In this document: positions 12,501 through 23,397 of the stretch, in pieces
Position numbering within the stretch: position 1 is the stretch's first letter
Layout: each line of letters opens with the position of its first letter
Assembly: GCA_030063045.1 (NCBI GenBank)
Contig: JAQSEB010000159.1
Location: 310,001 to 374,000 of the forward strand
DNA from: Pratylenchus scribneri
Lineage: Eukaryota; Nematoda; Chromadorea; Rhabditida; Pratylenchidae
Direction: 5' to 3'
DNA: 64,000 bases
The notes under the pieces: model-generated
Seen by the model: the letters and a program-made list of their open reading frames with translations, nothing else
Told to the model about the DNA's origin: nothing
The model's database searches: none
Program-made: the position numbers and the translations under genes

Positions 12501-15500
12501 ATTTTGTGTTTTTGTTCTTCCAAGCATTTTGTGTTTTTGTTATTCCAAACATTTTGTGTTTTTGTTCTTCCAAGCATTTTGTGTTTTTGTTCATCCAAAC
12601 ATTTTGTGTTTTTGTTCTTCCAAGCATTTTGTGTTTTTGTTCATCCAAACATTTTGTGTTTTTGTTCTTCCAAGCATTTTGTGTTTTTGTTCATCCAAAC
12701 ATTTTGTGTTTTTGTTCTTCCAAGCATTTTGTGTTTTTGTTCATCCAAACATTTTGTGTTTTTGTTATTCCAAACATTTTGTGTTTTTGTTATTCCAAAC
12801 ATTTTGTGTTTTTGTTCTTCCAAGCATTTTGTGTTTTTGTTATTCCAAACATTTTGTTTTTTGTTCATCCAAACATTTTGTGTTTTTGTTCTTCCAAACA
12901 TTTTGTGTTTTTGTTCATCCAAACATTTTGTGTTTTTGTTCTTCCAAGCATTTTGTGTTTTTGTTCATCCAAACATTTTGTGTTTTTGTTCTTCCAAGCA
13001 TTTTGTGTTTTTGTTCATCCAAACATTTTGTGTTTTTGTTCTTCCAAGCATTTTGTGTTTTTGTTCATCCAAACATTTTGTGTTTTTGTTATTCCAAACA
13101 TTTTTGTTTTTGTTCTTCCAAGCATTTTGTGTTTTTGTTATTCCAAACATTTTGTGTTTTTGTTCTTCCAAGCATTTTGTGTTTTTGTTATTCCAAACAT
13201 TTTGTTTTTTGTTCATCCAAACATTTTGTGTTTTTGTTCTTCCAAGCATTTGTGTTTTTGTTATTCCAAACATTTTGTGTTTTTGTTATTCCAAACATTT
13301 TGTGTTTTTTGTTCATCCAAACATTTTGTGTTTTTGTTCATCCAAGCATTTTGTGTTTTTGTTATTCCAAACATTTTGTGTTTTTGTTATTCTTCCTAAT
13401 GTTTTCCAAATGTTTATATTTTCTTTTTGCTTAAATAATTTATCAAAAATATTTCAAATTTAAATGATTTTTTTATTTGTACCATTGTTGAGAAGGAGAT
13501 AACCTAAAAGTACCCAGAATTTTTTAATATCCATTATTTTAAAGATCTGAATTCCGCGGATCCAATATCGGCAATGTGCCAACAATCCTTTGACATCCAC
13601 AAATTTGCAAATTTTATAAATTCCATTTTTTACATCGGAAAAGGCAAATTACTGCGTGTATTTGACCATTTGACGGATCTAATTATGGCCCTTGGGAAGG
13701 TAAATTTTTTTTAAAAATAGTAAATTTTGCTTATACATTAACATAATGTTCATTCTAATTTCTAAGTATAAATTCACTGCCAAATGATGGCCAAAATTAC
13801 AAAATATTAGAGAATTTATTTTATAATTTCAATTTTACGGTCACAACTTATTAACACTAACATACAAGTTTTGATTCAAAACTCAATGGATAGTCAAGAC
13901 TGAGCTAAAAAGCAATAGATCATTTTAATTAATTTATTAGCTAATGTATTGTAGCTTAACATAAATAACTTAGAAGGGCCAATTTCCCCCGCAAAAATAT
14001 TTTATTTTTGATTCAGAGCGAAAAATTAATTTCTAGTGCTAAAATATTATAGGAAAACAGCATCTTAATATAAAAAATAAATTAACTCTATATTTTTAGA
14101 TTAATAAATAAAAATATCGCACTAATCCAAAAATACATATTTTAGGATCCAAATCAAATTTCTAAAAAATTCCGAAAAATAAACGAAATTTGGCGCTCAA
14201 ACAATGGTGTAATCGTATTACAACCGTTTTTGAACATTCCCGAACAGGAGGCTTTCATTCGTGAAGCGGCAATGATTCAAGCAATCGGTTTAGAAAATTA
14301 GAAAATCCATCATTGAATTTTTTTACCAGGGCTCGATAATTTGTCAAATGTTGCCGATGGGCACAAAGGAGAAGAAAAAATTGGAAAGAAAGAAGAAAAT
14401 GTTTGGGATGTGCTTTGGCGAGAGGAGGAAAATATGACAAAATTGGGTGTAAAATTATTATTGAACGCATTTTATCAATTGGGATTAAGTCGAATTCGCC
14501 CAATCACGCGGAAGGATGCAAAGAAAATGAAAATTGTTGTGTCTGATGAGGTAAGGAAAAATGTTTTATAAGAGAGAAACATCTAAATCCCCCTTTATCC
14601 GGCTTAATTCCGTGCATCACTGGGCCTTCGGCCCGCTTCCCTGACCTTCAACTGGCCTTTCGGGTCATTTCCCATTAATTTCGGGGCTTAATCCCCCTAT
14701 ATCCACCTTAATCCCCCTATATCCGGATATATCCCGCGCACTCACAGACAATTCTCCGACCTTCCACTGGCCCTCCGGGCCATTTCCAATCTATTTCGGG
14801 GCTTAATCCCTCTTAATCCCCCTTAAAACTTCTTAATCCCCCTTAAAACTTCTTAATCCCCCTTAATCCGGCTTAATCCCTCTTAATCCCCCTTAAAACT
14901 TCTTAATCCCCCTTAATCCGGCTTAATCCCTCTTAATCCCCCTTAAAACTTCTTAATCCCCCTTAATCCGGCTTAATCCCTCTTAATCCGGCTTAATCCC
15001 TCTTAATCCCCCTTAATCCGGCTTAATCCCGTGCATCCCTGGGCCTTCGTCCCACTTCCCCGACCTTCAACTGGCCTTTCGGGTCATTTCCCATCAATTT
15101 CGGGGCTTAATCTCCCTATATCCACCTTAATCCCCTTATATCCGGCTATATCCAGCGCACCTTTCTCCCAATCGCCACAAAAAACCTTTTCCCCACTTTT
15201 GTTGATTTAAAAAAATTATTGGCCTTTGATGGGATTCGAACCCGCGATCTCTGTTCCCATCCCCTCATCTTCGCCAATCGGCTATGAAGGAAAAAATGCC
15301 GAGGTACCAATTTTTGCCGGACTCCACAGCCCTGGGTTTTGAAGATAGACCCCACAAACCATATATCATTTTGTAGCTAAGACTCCAACTTAGTTTCCTA
15401 GAATAACAATGGGTATCATAAATCAAAAGGAAAAAAGTTTTACCTAAGCAAACCGAAAAAGTTCAATTTTTTAAACCGGTTTTTGGCTAATATCTCGAAA

Positions 15501-16667
15501 CCGGTTGAGTTTTTGGGGAAAAATGGATTTTTTCCATATGTGCTACCGAAATACGAAACTTTTAAAAAAAAGATCCCGGAAAACGGCCGGCTAGAAGTTG
15601 AGATGTTTGAAAAAATAACGATAAACAGAAAATATTATAAATATATATAAAATATTAATTACATTTAAAAAATGTAAAAGCATTACTACTAAGTTGTGAA
15701 AAATTTATTATTAAAAGCAATTTAGTCTCATTTATTAAAATTTTTGACGAGAAAAATTTATTGGCTTATTCATTTGAGTGATTATTTAAGAATTTATGAA
15801 ATAATGGTTTAACATATTGGGCAAAATTAAGTATAAAATATTAATTATCTCAAAATTATTGGATGGAATTTTCCAGAATTTAATGGCAACTAAAACAATT
15901 GGATACATAATTTTTAGCAATAATTTGGATAATATTAAAATATTTAGCTAATTTTTGCTTAATAAAAGGGAAAACTTTTTCCTGCATCTTATTTAACTCG
16001 TTTTTGCATCTAATTTTGTAAAAAAAGTTTTCATTGGAATTAGGGGCTTTGTCATAATGTTGTTGATTTATGGCCATTTTTCTGGCCATGTGTTTTTTGG
16101 CCATAATTCTCTGGCCAATCTAATAGATTTAAAATTCATATTGTATCCTTTTTCAAGAGCTGTCGAATTGTATATATGTTGCGGCCGATTTGGGGAATTG
16201 GCCATTCCCGGGGAACGCCCAATTCCCCAAATCGGCTGCAACATATAGAACAACCCTAACATCAAAAAAAAGTTTTCAAAAATTCTTTTTTTTTTTTGGC
16301 AAAATTAGATGCAAAAACGAGTTAAATTAGATGCAAGAATAAGGTATTGTTAAATAAAATGTCTTAAACCATTTCGCTCACATTTCCAATTGTTTTATCA
16401 GTCAATTTAAAATGTTTATATTTTTATTTTATTTTTAATTCGATTCAGTATCAACAATATCCTGATGATTTGCGCGGTGATGAGCTGGCCCCAAGTCCGA
16501 TCAATGAAGAAGGGGAACAACAGCAGCAGACTTCAACTTCCACAACCTTTTCCGCCAATGCTGATGCTGATTTGGACTGCTCATCTAATGCTCCTTCCAA
16601 AATGGTGCAACAGAAGAGTGTTGAGAGGCCAAAATATGCCAGGAGAAGCAAACGAAATATGAAATAA
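9529..16667 (+). CDS. F-box-like / LEM-3 (ANKLE1)-type GIY-YIG nuclease
   Basis: Nine exons: 9529-9747, 10239-10385, 11158-11361 (or from 11147), 11411-11522, 11927-12112, 13545-13699, 14146-14287, 14330-14550, 16449-16667; about 534 aa. Exon 2 has an F-box-like core (LPNELLW, residues 86-92). Exons 5-8 match the C-terminal nuclease domain of LEM-3/ANKLE1: YLLIDP (278-283), IFYIGKGK (317-324), the conserved Arg327 and His331 that follow, and AFIREAAMIQAIG with the metal-binding Glu381, followed by GLDNLSN. In animals these GIY-YIG enzymes cut chromatin bridges and branched DNA. The usual ankyrin repeats are not seen, and the N-terminus (NEIFPKLHQLGIKPP) is only faintly LEM-like. The tail is Gln-rich and basic (RRSKRNMK), possibly a nuclear signal. 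The weak point is the exon 2/3 junction: the best acceptor (11146) needs phase 1 while exon 2 ends in phase 0, so 11158 is used here. Exons 1-2 could belong to another gene. Confidence 0.75.
10057..10174. mobile_element. MITE, GTCTCCC family, short copy
   Basis: Inverted ends TTTATTCGTCTCCCAAAATCGG and its near complement CCGATTTTAGGAGACAAAATAAA (about 22 bp) enclose about 75 bp with internal TTTGCACC / GTGCAAAA arms. The same ends bound the 513-bp element at 17913. It lies in intron 1 of the nuclease gene. Confidence 0.65.
10739..10981. mobile_element. MITE-like foldback element
   Basis: A perfect 13-bp inverted repeat CAATGTTCCAAAA / TTTTGGAACATTG bounds 243 bp inside intron 2 of the nuclease gene. 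The interior is purine/pyrimidine-biased (CTTTCGTC ... GACGAAGACGAG) and the arms stay weakly complementary further in. No target duplication is obvious. Confidence 0.55.
12269..13392 (+). repeat. 25-bp minisatellite (~45 copies)
   Basis: Tandem unit ATTTTGTGTTTTTGTTC then ATCCAAAC, with two common variants of the second half (TTCCAAGC and, with TTATT, TTCCAAAC). It fills most of the intron between nuclease exons 5 and 6. As 25 is not a multiple of 3 and the unit has no stop, all three forward frames stay open for about 385 codons; these are not genes. Confidence 0.95.
14588..15165 (+). repeat. GC-richer CTTAATCCCC tandem block
   Basis: Arrays of CTTAATCCCC and CGGCTTAATCCCT units, flanked on both sides by copies of a longer block with small palindromes (GGGCCTTCGGCCC, TGGCCTTTCGGGTCA). 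The block around 14605-14735 is repeated at 15020-15155, so the array is bracketed by a direct repeat. It sits in the last intron of the nuclease gene. Confidence 0.8.
15218..15292 (-). other. tRNA-like / tRNA-derived SINE fragment
   Basis: On the minus strand there is a perfect B box (GGTTCGAATCC, plus 15232-15242) and an A-box-like TAGCCGATTGGC (15273-15284) at tRNA-like spacing, ending CAAAGGCC. The 5' acceptor half cannot pair with that 3' end, so this is not an intact tRNA. A tRNA-derived repeat head or a decayed tRNA gene fits best. Confidence 0.5.
16172..16247. repeat. foldback hairpin
   Basis: Arms of about 29 bp (TATATGTTGCGGCCGATTTG... and its complement ending CGGCTGCAACATATA) with a single mismatch enclose a loop of about 17 nt containing TTCCCGGGGAA. 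It lies in the last intron of the nuclease gene. The outer TATATGTTGC is shared with the 27789 foldback. Confidence 0.8.
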
Positions 16668-17912
16668 ACGAAATTTATCACGCATATATTTTCGATATAC
16701 ACACATTTTTGTTTATTTTTTACTATTTTTGACACATGGCAATTAAATTAAATAATGTATATCAGCATAAATGAATGGACTGGAAAAAAAGCTTTTTGAA
16801 TTTATTATCATATTACTTATACATCATATTCACTTAAAAAATTGTTTGGATGCGTTATATCCAAAGAAAATTTATAAACAATAACAAAACCGACCATTTA
16901 TTTAATTATGATTAGGACATAAATCGGGTACTTGGTTAAATTTGATTCCTTTTTTTCGAAGTGAGGTAAAAGTTAGGGGTTTCTCTTTTAGCAGGTGTTA
17001 AATATAGGGTTAGGGACAATTGAGATGATTTTTACCCCATCATATCTGATCCTTCCGCAAATGATCCTAACACTAATCCCTATGACCCATAGGGGTACCA
17101 TTAACTTTCCAAAAAATGGCCCAAACTTAACAAGTACCATGAATGGTTGGGTTATATACGTTAATTTGGGCATGTCAAAATCAATATCGCCATAACATAT
17201 TATTTTATAAGCTAATGATCAAAAATTCTTGCTCTATTAATTCCAAATATTTCATAAATTTTTTTTAATTGTCCAGGAGAAAATATAGCAAAGAAATTTG
17301 GCTATGCCAGTGTCAGGAACGCGACGGCTAACTATTGAAGAAGTATATTCAATTATCGATGAAATATTTACTTTACTAATTGAATAAAATTTTGATAAAT
17401 TCAAATTATTGGAATTCGGATATCTTGGTTTCTTCGCCTTGCTTTCGGTATCCCCTTTCAATGTTTTACATTGTTACCTATCGGTAAATGCCACAAATTA
17501 AAAAAGCAATAAACTAAAAATTGCGAAAATAAATTTTACGCGATATCTAATTCCTTATAATTTTTGTTTTACCTTCCTTATAACTTTTGACCATTTTAAT
17601 TGAATTCTAAATTTTCTAGTTGGCCCTAACCAATAAATGGCAGAATAAAGAGAAATTTATTTAATTAATTATTAATTTAAAATTAGTTCGAAATATGATA
17701 AATAAGAAAATTAGAAAAAACATATTGTGATGCATTAAATTTTTTCAAATTTGAAAATATGTCAATAAAGGAAATTATAAATTTAACATTTTTTTGCCAG
17801 CATTAATCATAATTCTTTTCCAATCAATTCATTCAGAAAACTCATCCATCCACAGTTAACATTTCTCTTAATTTCTCATTTTTGCCAATTTCAATCAAAT
17901 GAAGTGAAAAAC
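16668..17912. other. intergenic
   Basis: AATAAA-type signals follow the nuclease stop. A short coding-like ORF (ATG at about 17307, MPVSGTRRLTIEE) lies behind an acceptor-like TTGTCCAG at 17276, but has no partner exon. Nothing else is recognisable. Confidence 0.35.
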
Positions 17913-18425
17913 TTATTTGTCTCCCAATATCGATTTATTTTTGCACCAATTTTTCCCTCCCCCAAAATCGACTGGTTTTTGCACCAAATTTTGGAGAATT
18001 TAAATTTGGCAATATAAAAAGGATTTTCAATATTCCAAAGTTGCGCAAAAGTCTAGAAAGAAATGCGCGGACCGGTTAGGTCAAACCGATTTAAACAGTA
18101 TAAGGCTTGGAATTGATAAATCAAGAGTTTTTCGATGATGGGTACATGAATTTTGGGTTTATTTCACGTTTTGGGGCGTTTCGATGTTTTAAACCGGATG
18201 TGCGCGAATGCGGTTTAAATGGTTTCGGTTTAAAATTGGCAGGGTTCAACGCATTAGGTTACTTAAATATGGGCTAGGGTTTAGGTTTAGGGGTTCAGAC
18301 ATTGGATTCTCGCGAAGTCAGAAGTAAAACAGCCAGAACCCCCACTCGTGCACAACCGGTTTAAACATCGAAACCGGTCAAATCGAATTTGGTGTAAAAA
18401 TAAATCGATTTTGGGAGACAAATAA
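17913..18425. mobile_element. MITE, GTCTCCC family, long copy
   Basis: Perfect 13-bp ends TTATTTGTCTCCC / GGGAGACAAATAA, with similarity continuing inward (ATCGATTTATTTTTGCACC / GGTGTAAAAATAAATCGAT). The interior has several AAACCGGTTT-like palindromes. Same family as 10057-10174. Confidence 0.75.
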
Positions 18426-18486
18426 TGGCTCGTCAAATGAAATAACGACCTTTCTTAATTCCAATCAATTGATAGGAAAAAATGGT

Positions 18487-19130
18487 GCTGTGGCATTTCC
18501 CCAAAAGTGCCAAATTGTTGCATTTCCCTAAAAAAGTGCCAAATTGTTGCATTTCCCTAAAAAAGTGCCAAATTGTTGCATTTCCCTAAAAAAGTGCCAA
18601 ATTGTTGCATTTCCCTAAAAAAGTGCCAAAATAATAAACGTGAAATAGGCTAGAAAATTTAGAAAATGCTATTTAAAATCAGAACAAGTAGAAATAAAAT
18701 CAGAACAGGTGAAAATAAAATTAGAAAAAGGAGAAATAAAATCAGAACAATTGAAAATAAAATCAGAACAAGGAGAAATCAAATCAGAACAGAGGGAAAT
18801 CAAATCAGAATGGGTCGAAATCGAATCAGAACAGTGAGAAATCAAATCAGAACAGGGAGAAATAAAATCAGAACAGGTAAAAATAAAATTAGAAAAAGGA
18901 GAAATAAAATCAGAACAATTGAAAATAAAATCAGAACAAGGAGAAATCAAATCAGAACAGAGGGAAATCAAATCAGAATGGGTCGAAATCGAATCAGAAC
19001 AGTGAGAAATCAAATCAGAACAGGGAGAAATAAAATCAGAACAGGTGAAAATAAAATCAGAATAGGAATAAAATCAGAATGGGTCAGAATAAAATCAGAA
19101 TGGGTCAGAATAAAATCAGAATATAATTAG
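18487..19130 (+). repeat. left arm tandem arrays of the nested palindrome
   Basis: First 4-5 copies of a 29-bp unit (AAAAGTGCCAAATTGTTGCA...), then about 22 copies of a 21-bp unit (AAATCAGAACAAGGAGAAAT) to 19130. Both arrays recur in inverted orientation at 21882-22835. The 21-bp period keeps a frame open for 154 codons (RTGRNKI repeats), which is a repeat artefact. Confidence 0.9.
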
Positions 19131-19165
19131 AACTACAAGAAATAATTGTTTTAATCAATATAAAA

Positions 19166-19204
19166 CGAGCGTTGAGATGCCGCTTCGCGGCATCTCAACG
19201 CTCG
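19166..19204. repeat. perfect GC-rich hairpin
   Basis: An 18-bp arm CGAGCGTTGAGATGCCGC, a 3-nt loop and an exact complement. It stands out from A/T-rich surroundings just behind the 21-bp array. Confidence 0.85.
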
Positions 19205-19394
19205 CCATAACTTTTTAAAATGAAAATGATTGAAAGCTTGAGAATCTCATTTTTAATTCTCATTCTCTTTAAATGGAACAAATGTGCAAATTCCTCACCT
19301 TTATTAATTCTTAATCATGATCATGAATTAGGTAACTTATGCGCTAATTCATCATTTTTATTTCTATTTCATTCTTCAATTTTCCTTTCATTCA

Positions 19395-19560
19395 TCTTCA
19401 ACATTATCGACCATTCCCGGCTTTTTACCCTTCATTCTCGACCATTCCCGGCTTTTTAGCCTTCATTCTCGACCATTCCCGGCTTTTTAGCCTTCATTCT
19501 TGACAATTCCCGGCTTTTTAGCCTTCATTCTCGACCATTCTCTGGACCATTTTCGGCTTT
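19395..19560 (+). repeat. ~32-bp tandem repeat
   Basis: About five copies of TTCATTCTCGACCATTCC followed by CGGCTTTTTAGCC, decaying downstream into CATTCTCGG and TTCTC fragments up to about 19800. The open frames across it are low-complexity. Confidence 0.8.
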
Positions 19561-19920
19561 TACAATTCATTCTCGGCTTTTCTTTCATTCTCTACAAATC
19601 CCTGCTTTTATCTTTCATTTTGCCGATTCCCAGCTTTATGATAGCTTATTTCCTAATATTCCTAATATTTTACTCTTTAATCTCGTTAATTCTCAGAAAT
19701 GTCACTTTTATTCTCGATAACTACTTTTAATTTTATTATATTTCTAAGATTTTCACATTTCACATCATTCTCGATAATTTTTCGGACAATTCTCGTCATT
19801 TTCCTCTTTATTTTTTTGAAAAATTCCGGCATTTTGCTCCCATATCCATGCTTTACATCTCTTTTACTACTTTTGTTTCAATTTCATTATACCCAGCTAT
19901 CCAATGTTTTAATTGCTTAA

Positions 19921-19961
19921 AGGAGCGCCCGGTCGCCGCTGCGCGGCTCCCGGCCGCTCCT
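19921..19961. repeat. GC-rich imperfect hairpin
   Basis: AGGAGCG...CGGC...CGCTCCT is an imperfect palindrome of 41 bp. With the hairpin at 19166 it brackets the CATTCTCGACC repeat block. Confidence 0.6.
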
Positions 19962-20141
19962 ATTGTCAATTTTCAATATTTCTCACATTCTTTTTTTTTA
20001 TAATTTTATATTCCCAGCCAAATAATTTACTTAAATTTTAATAAAAAAATTATACTCTTACTTAAAATAATTAATTAAATGGGAATATATTATTTTTATA
20101 ATTAATTATAGTCCACAGCAAAAATATTTATTTTAATTTCC

Positions 20142-20409
20142 GGTACTTATGGAGATTGGCCCCTACAAGAGAAAGGACTGATGGAAGGGAGGGAATTGAT
20201 GGAAGGGAACTGGGATAGGCGACTGCCTGACACATGCCAATCAAATTCTAAATTAAAAGGAGACGGAATCGCCTCAGATTCTTTGCCAAATAATAAATGA
20301 AATAAAATTTATTCGCAAGGATAAATTTCACAAACATGCGACCAAAAATTATAAAAAACAAGATCAGGGGAATCAAATTGCTTGCGCCAAATATATTCGG
20401 GGAAATAAG
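20142..20409. repeat. 268-bp inverted arm, left
   Basis: Near-identical inverted copy of 21449-21715 (starts GGTACTTATGGAGATTGG, ends GGGGAAATAAG). A third copy, truncated at one end, lies at 50071-50278, showing that this sequence moves independently. Confidence 0.85.
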
Positions 20410-20527
20410 ACAATCGAATTCCAACTGGCATTTCTGCCAATCGTGATCCTGGCAATCCCAATCCGCTCTATACCCATCAACCTATTAATCATTCCCTGAA
20501 TTTTGTATCACCCGATGATGCCTCTAT

Positions 20528-21361
20528 CTAGGGTTGGAGAGAGTCGGTCAACCGAACCGAAACCGAACCGAACCGAGGCGATTTTTGGCAAAAAAACCGA
20601 ACCGAAAACCGAGGTCCGAAAACCGGGAAAACCGAAAACCGAGGGTCCAAACCGACCGGTTTTTCAGTTTTTATTTTTCACCTTGAGGGACAATTTTTGG
20701 TTAAAATTTTACCTTATTCGACCATTTTTAATTAAAAATTTTCCCTAACGGGCCATTTTTAGGCTTAAAATGTTATCTTTTGGATCATTTTTGCCTAATA
20801 TTTTTCCTTTCGGGTCTATTTTTGTCTGATTTTTTACTCTATGGCCATCTTTGACTTTAATTTTACCCTCCAAGAAATTTTTGGTCTATTTTTTTAAAAC
20901 CATTTTCAACTGAAATTTTTTGCTTAAACGGGCATTTTTAATATAAATTATTTCATTTATGGCCTTTCTTTTCTAATTTTTCTCCCTGCGGGGCCATTTT
21001 TATACGAAATTCTTCTTTTTGTGAATTATTTAGGCTAAAATTTTTCTCTGTTGAGCTTTTTTGAAATATTTTCTCTTTTGGGTCTTTTTTGTTGAAGCAA
21101 ACCTAGAAGAATAACTAAAAATTGAAGTAAAATATTGGATATGTGATATTTGAATAAATTTTCTTTGATTTTTTGCGAAATTTTATGAAAAAATAAATTT
21201 TTAAAAATTTTATGATCATTTTTCAAAAAAAAAACGAAAAACCGGAAAACCGAACCGAAAACCGAGGATTTTTTCCAAACCGAACCGAAAACCGAGGTCG
21301 GCAAACCGGGCCAACCGAAAACCGAAGATGCCGGTTTAAAACCGACTCTCTCCAACCCTAG
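20528..21361. mobile_element. hAT-like non-autonomous element with CCGAACCGAAA ends
   Basis: Bounded by CTAGGGTTGGAGAGAGTCGG and its inverted complement CCGACTCTCTCCAACCCTAG. Subterminal DNA is a simple AACCGAACCGAAAACCG array. The middle is a decayed ~30-bp repeat built on GGGCCATTTTTGGTTAAAAT. The TAGGG terminus suits hAT elements; no target duplication is visible here. It lies at the centre of the nested palindrome. Confidence 0.65.
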
Positions 21362-21448
21362 GCACACCCAATCTGTTGAATCCCAATGGCAAAAAGTGAA
21401 AATGACTCAAAAGAAAATGTATGGCACCTCCTCAACTCTATATAAATC

Positions 21449-21715
21449 TTATTTCCCCGAATATATTTGGCGCAAGCAATTTGATTCCCCTGATCTTGTT
21501 TTTTATAATTTTTGGTCGCATGTTTGTGAAATTTATCCTTGCGAATAAATTTTATTTCATTTATTATTTGGCAAAGAATCTGAGGCGATTCCGTCTCCTT
21601 TTAATTTAGAATTTGATTGGCATGTGTCAGGCAGTCGCCTATCCCAGTTCCCTTCCATCAATTCCCTCCCTTCCATCAGTCCTTTCTCTTGTAGGGGCCA
21701 ATCTCCATAAGTACC
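21449..21715. repeat. 268-bp inverted arm, right
   Basis: Inverted partner of 20142-20409, ending CATAAGTACC. Confidence 0.85.
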
Positions 21716-21881
21716 TAATTTCCTTTCTCTTTTTCTTTATTTCTTCACATATCATTTAATTTTTGGATAAAAAGTCTTAAAAATTTAAAAAATACAAAAC
21801 GCCAAAAAATGCGATAATTTAAACGGCGTTACGTACTAACGAACACGACTCACTTAATATATGATTAGAACCGTATTTAAT

Positions 21882-22835
21882 GATATTTGTTTTCCCACTG
21901 TTCTGATTTGATTTCGACCCGTTCTGACCTGATTTCGACTAGTTCTGATCTGATTTCGATCCGTTCTGATTTTATTTCGACCCGTTCTGATTTGTTTTCC
22001 CACTGTTCTGATCTGATTTCGACTAGTTCTGATCTGATTTCGACTTGTTCTGATTTTATTTCTCACTGTTCTGATTTTATTTCTCACTGTTCTGTTTTTA
22101 TTTCTCCTTGTTCTGATTGTATTTTCACCTATTCTGATTTTATTTCTCACTGTTCTGATTTTATTTCTCCTTGTTCTGATTTTATTTCTCCTTGTTCTGA
22201 TTTTATTTCTCCTTGTTCTGATTTTATTTCTCACTGTTCTGATTTTATTTCTCACTGTTCTGATTTTATTTCTCACTGTTCTGTTTTTATTTCTCCTTGT
22301 TCTGATTGTATTTTCACCCATTCTGATTTGATTTCCCTCTGTTCTGATTTGATTTCTCCTTGTTCTGATTTTATTTTCAATTGTTCTGATTTTATTTCTC
22401 CTTTTTCTAATTTTATTTTTACCTGTTCTGATTTTATTTCTCCCTGTTCTGATTTGATTTCTCACTGTTCTGATTCGATTTCGACCCATTCTGATTTGAT
22501 TTCCCTCTGTTCTGATTTGATTTCTCCTTGTTCTGATTTTATTTTCAATTGTTCTGATTTTATTTCTCCTTTTTCTAATTTTATTTTTACCTGTTCTGAT
22601 TTTATTTCTACTTGTTCTGATTTTAAATAGCATTTTCTAAATTTTCTAGCCAATTTCACGTTTATTATTTTGGCACTTTTTTAGGGAAATGCAACAATTT
22701 GGCACTTTTTTAGGGAAATGCAACAATTTGGCACTTTTTTAGGGAAATTCAACAATTTGGCACTTTTTTAGGGAACGCAACAATTTGGCACTTTTTAGGG
22801 AAACGCAACAATTTGGCACTTTTGGGGAAACGCAC
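21882..22835 (-). repeat. right arm tandem arrays of the nested palindrome
   Basis: About 36 copies of the 21-bp unit in reverse orientation (TTCTGATTTTATTTCTCCTTG) followed by about six copies of the 29-bp unit (TTTGGCACTTTTTTAGGGAAA). It mirrors 18487-19130 but is longer, so the arrays have expanded unequally. The 247- and 259-codon frames are repeat artefacts. Confidence 0.9.
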
Positions 22836-23162
22836 AACCGCGGAAAAAATAATTAATAGAGATAAATGCGCTCGCGTGCGCAAGTCCCCAAAAGCAAATG
22901 AAGGTTGTAAGGGGAATGGGGAGGATTGCGTCAATTGATTGGAAAAAACTGTGTGCTGCGACTTTTCATTTTTGATGCTGGCAATGGCCAATTTCCATCC
23001 CAAAAATGGGGAGAAATAAAATGGGGTCGCCTGAATCGAATCAAAGCCTCTAATCAAATAATTGCAAAAGCATCCACCAACCCATTTTCTCTCCTCTCAA
23101 AATGTCCAATGAGATAATAATAACTTGGCAAAAAAACGCTGATTCTGGCAAAAACTTATTCG

Positions 23163-23344
23163 TGTCGAAAAATATTTTATTTTTAAGGCCATAAGTATAT
23201 CTTCGTCCATAAGTCAAACTTAGGTAGGGTTACGGTTAGGTAGGTTAGAACCCCATTGAGTGATGGGAATCTTGCGAAGCCAGAAGCAAAACAGCCTAAC
23301 GGGCCAATATATATGGCCTTAAAAATAAATTATATTTTTCGACA
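23163..23344. mobile_element. MITE with ~31-bp inverted ends
   Basis: TGTCGAAAAATATTTTATTT...GGCCATA at the left is matched by TATGGCC...AAATATATTTTTCGACA-like sequence at the right with few mismatches; about 180 bp in all. No coding capacity. Confidence 0.65.
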
Positions 23345-23397
23345 AAAAGAATTTTTGCCCTTTTTTCCAAATTAAATGATTTCCAATGAATGCCCAA

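Noticed and set aside
12269..13392. CRISPR-like regular array
   Set aside because: Units are contiguous with no unique spacers and the context is a eukaryotic intron.
12242..13463. Three overlapping ~385-codon forward ORFs
   Set aside because: They are the three readings of a stop-free 25-bp minisatellite; no start context, domain or codon bias, and real exons flank it as an intron.
15146..15355. 69-codon minus ORF containing RSRVRIPSKA
   Set aside because: That run is the familiar translation of a tRNA T-arm/B-box; explained by the tRNA-like sequence.
18666..19130. 154-codon ORF of RTGRNKI repeats, and the 247-259-codon ORFs at 21854-22633
   Set aside because: A 21-bp satellite keeps the frame open on both strands; the same DNA is found inverted, as expected of a repeat and not of genes.
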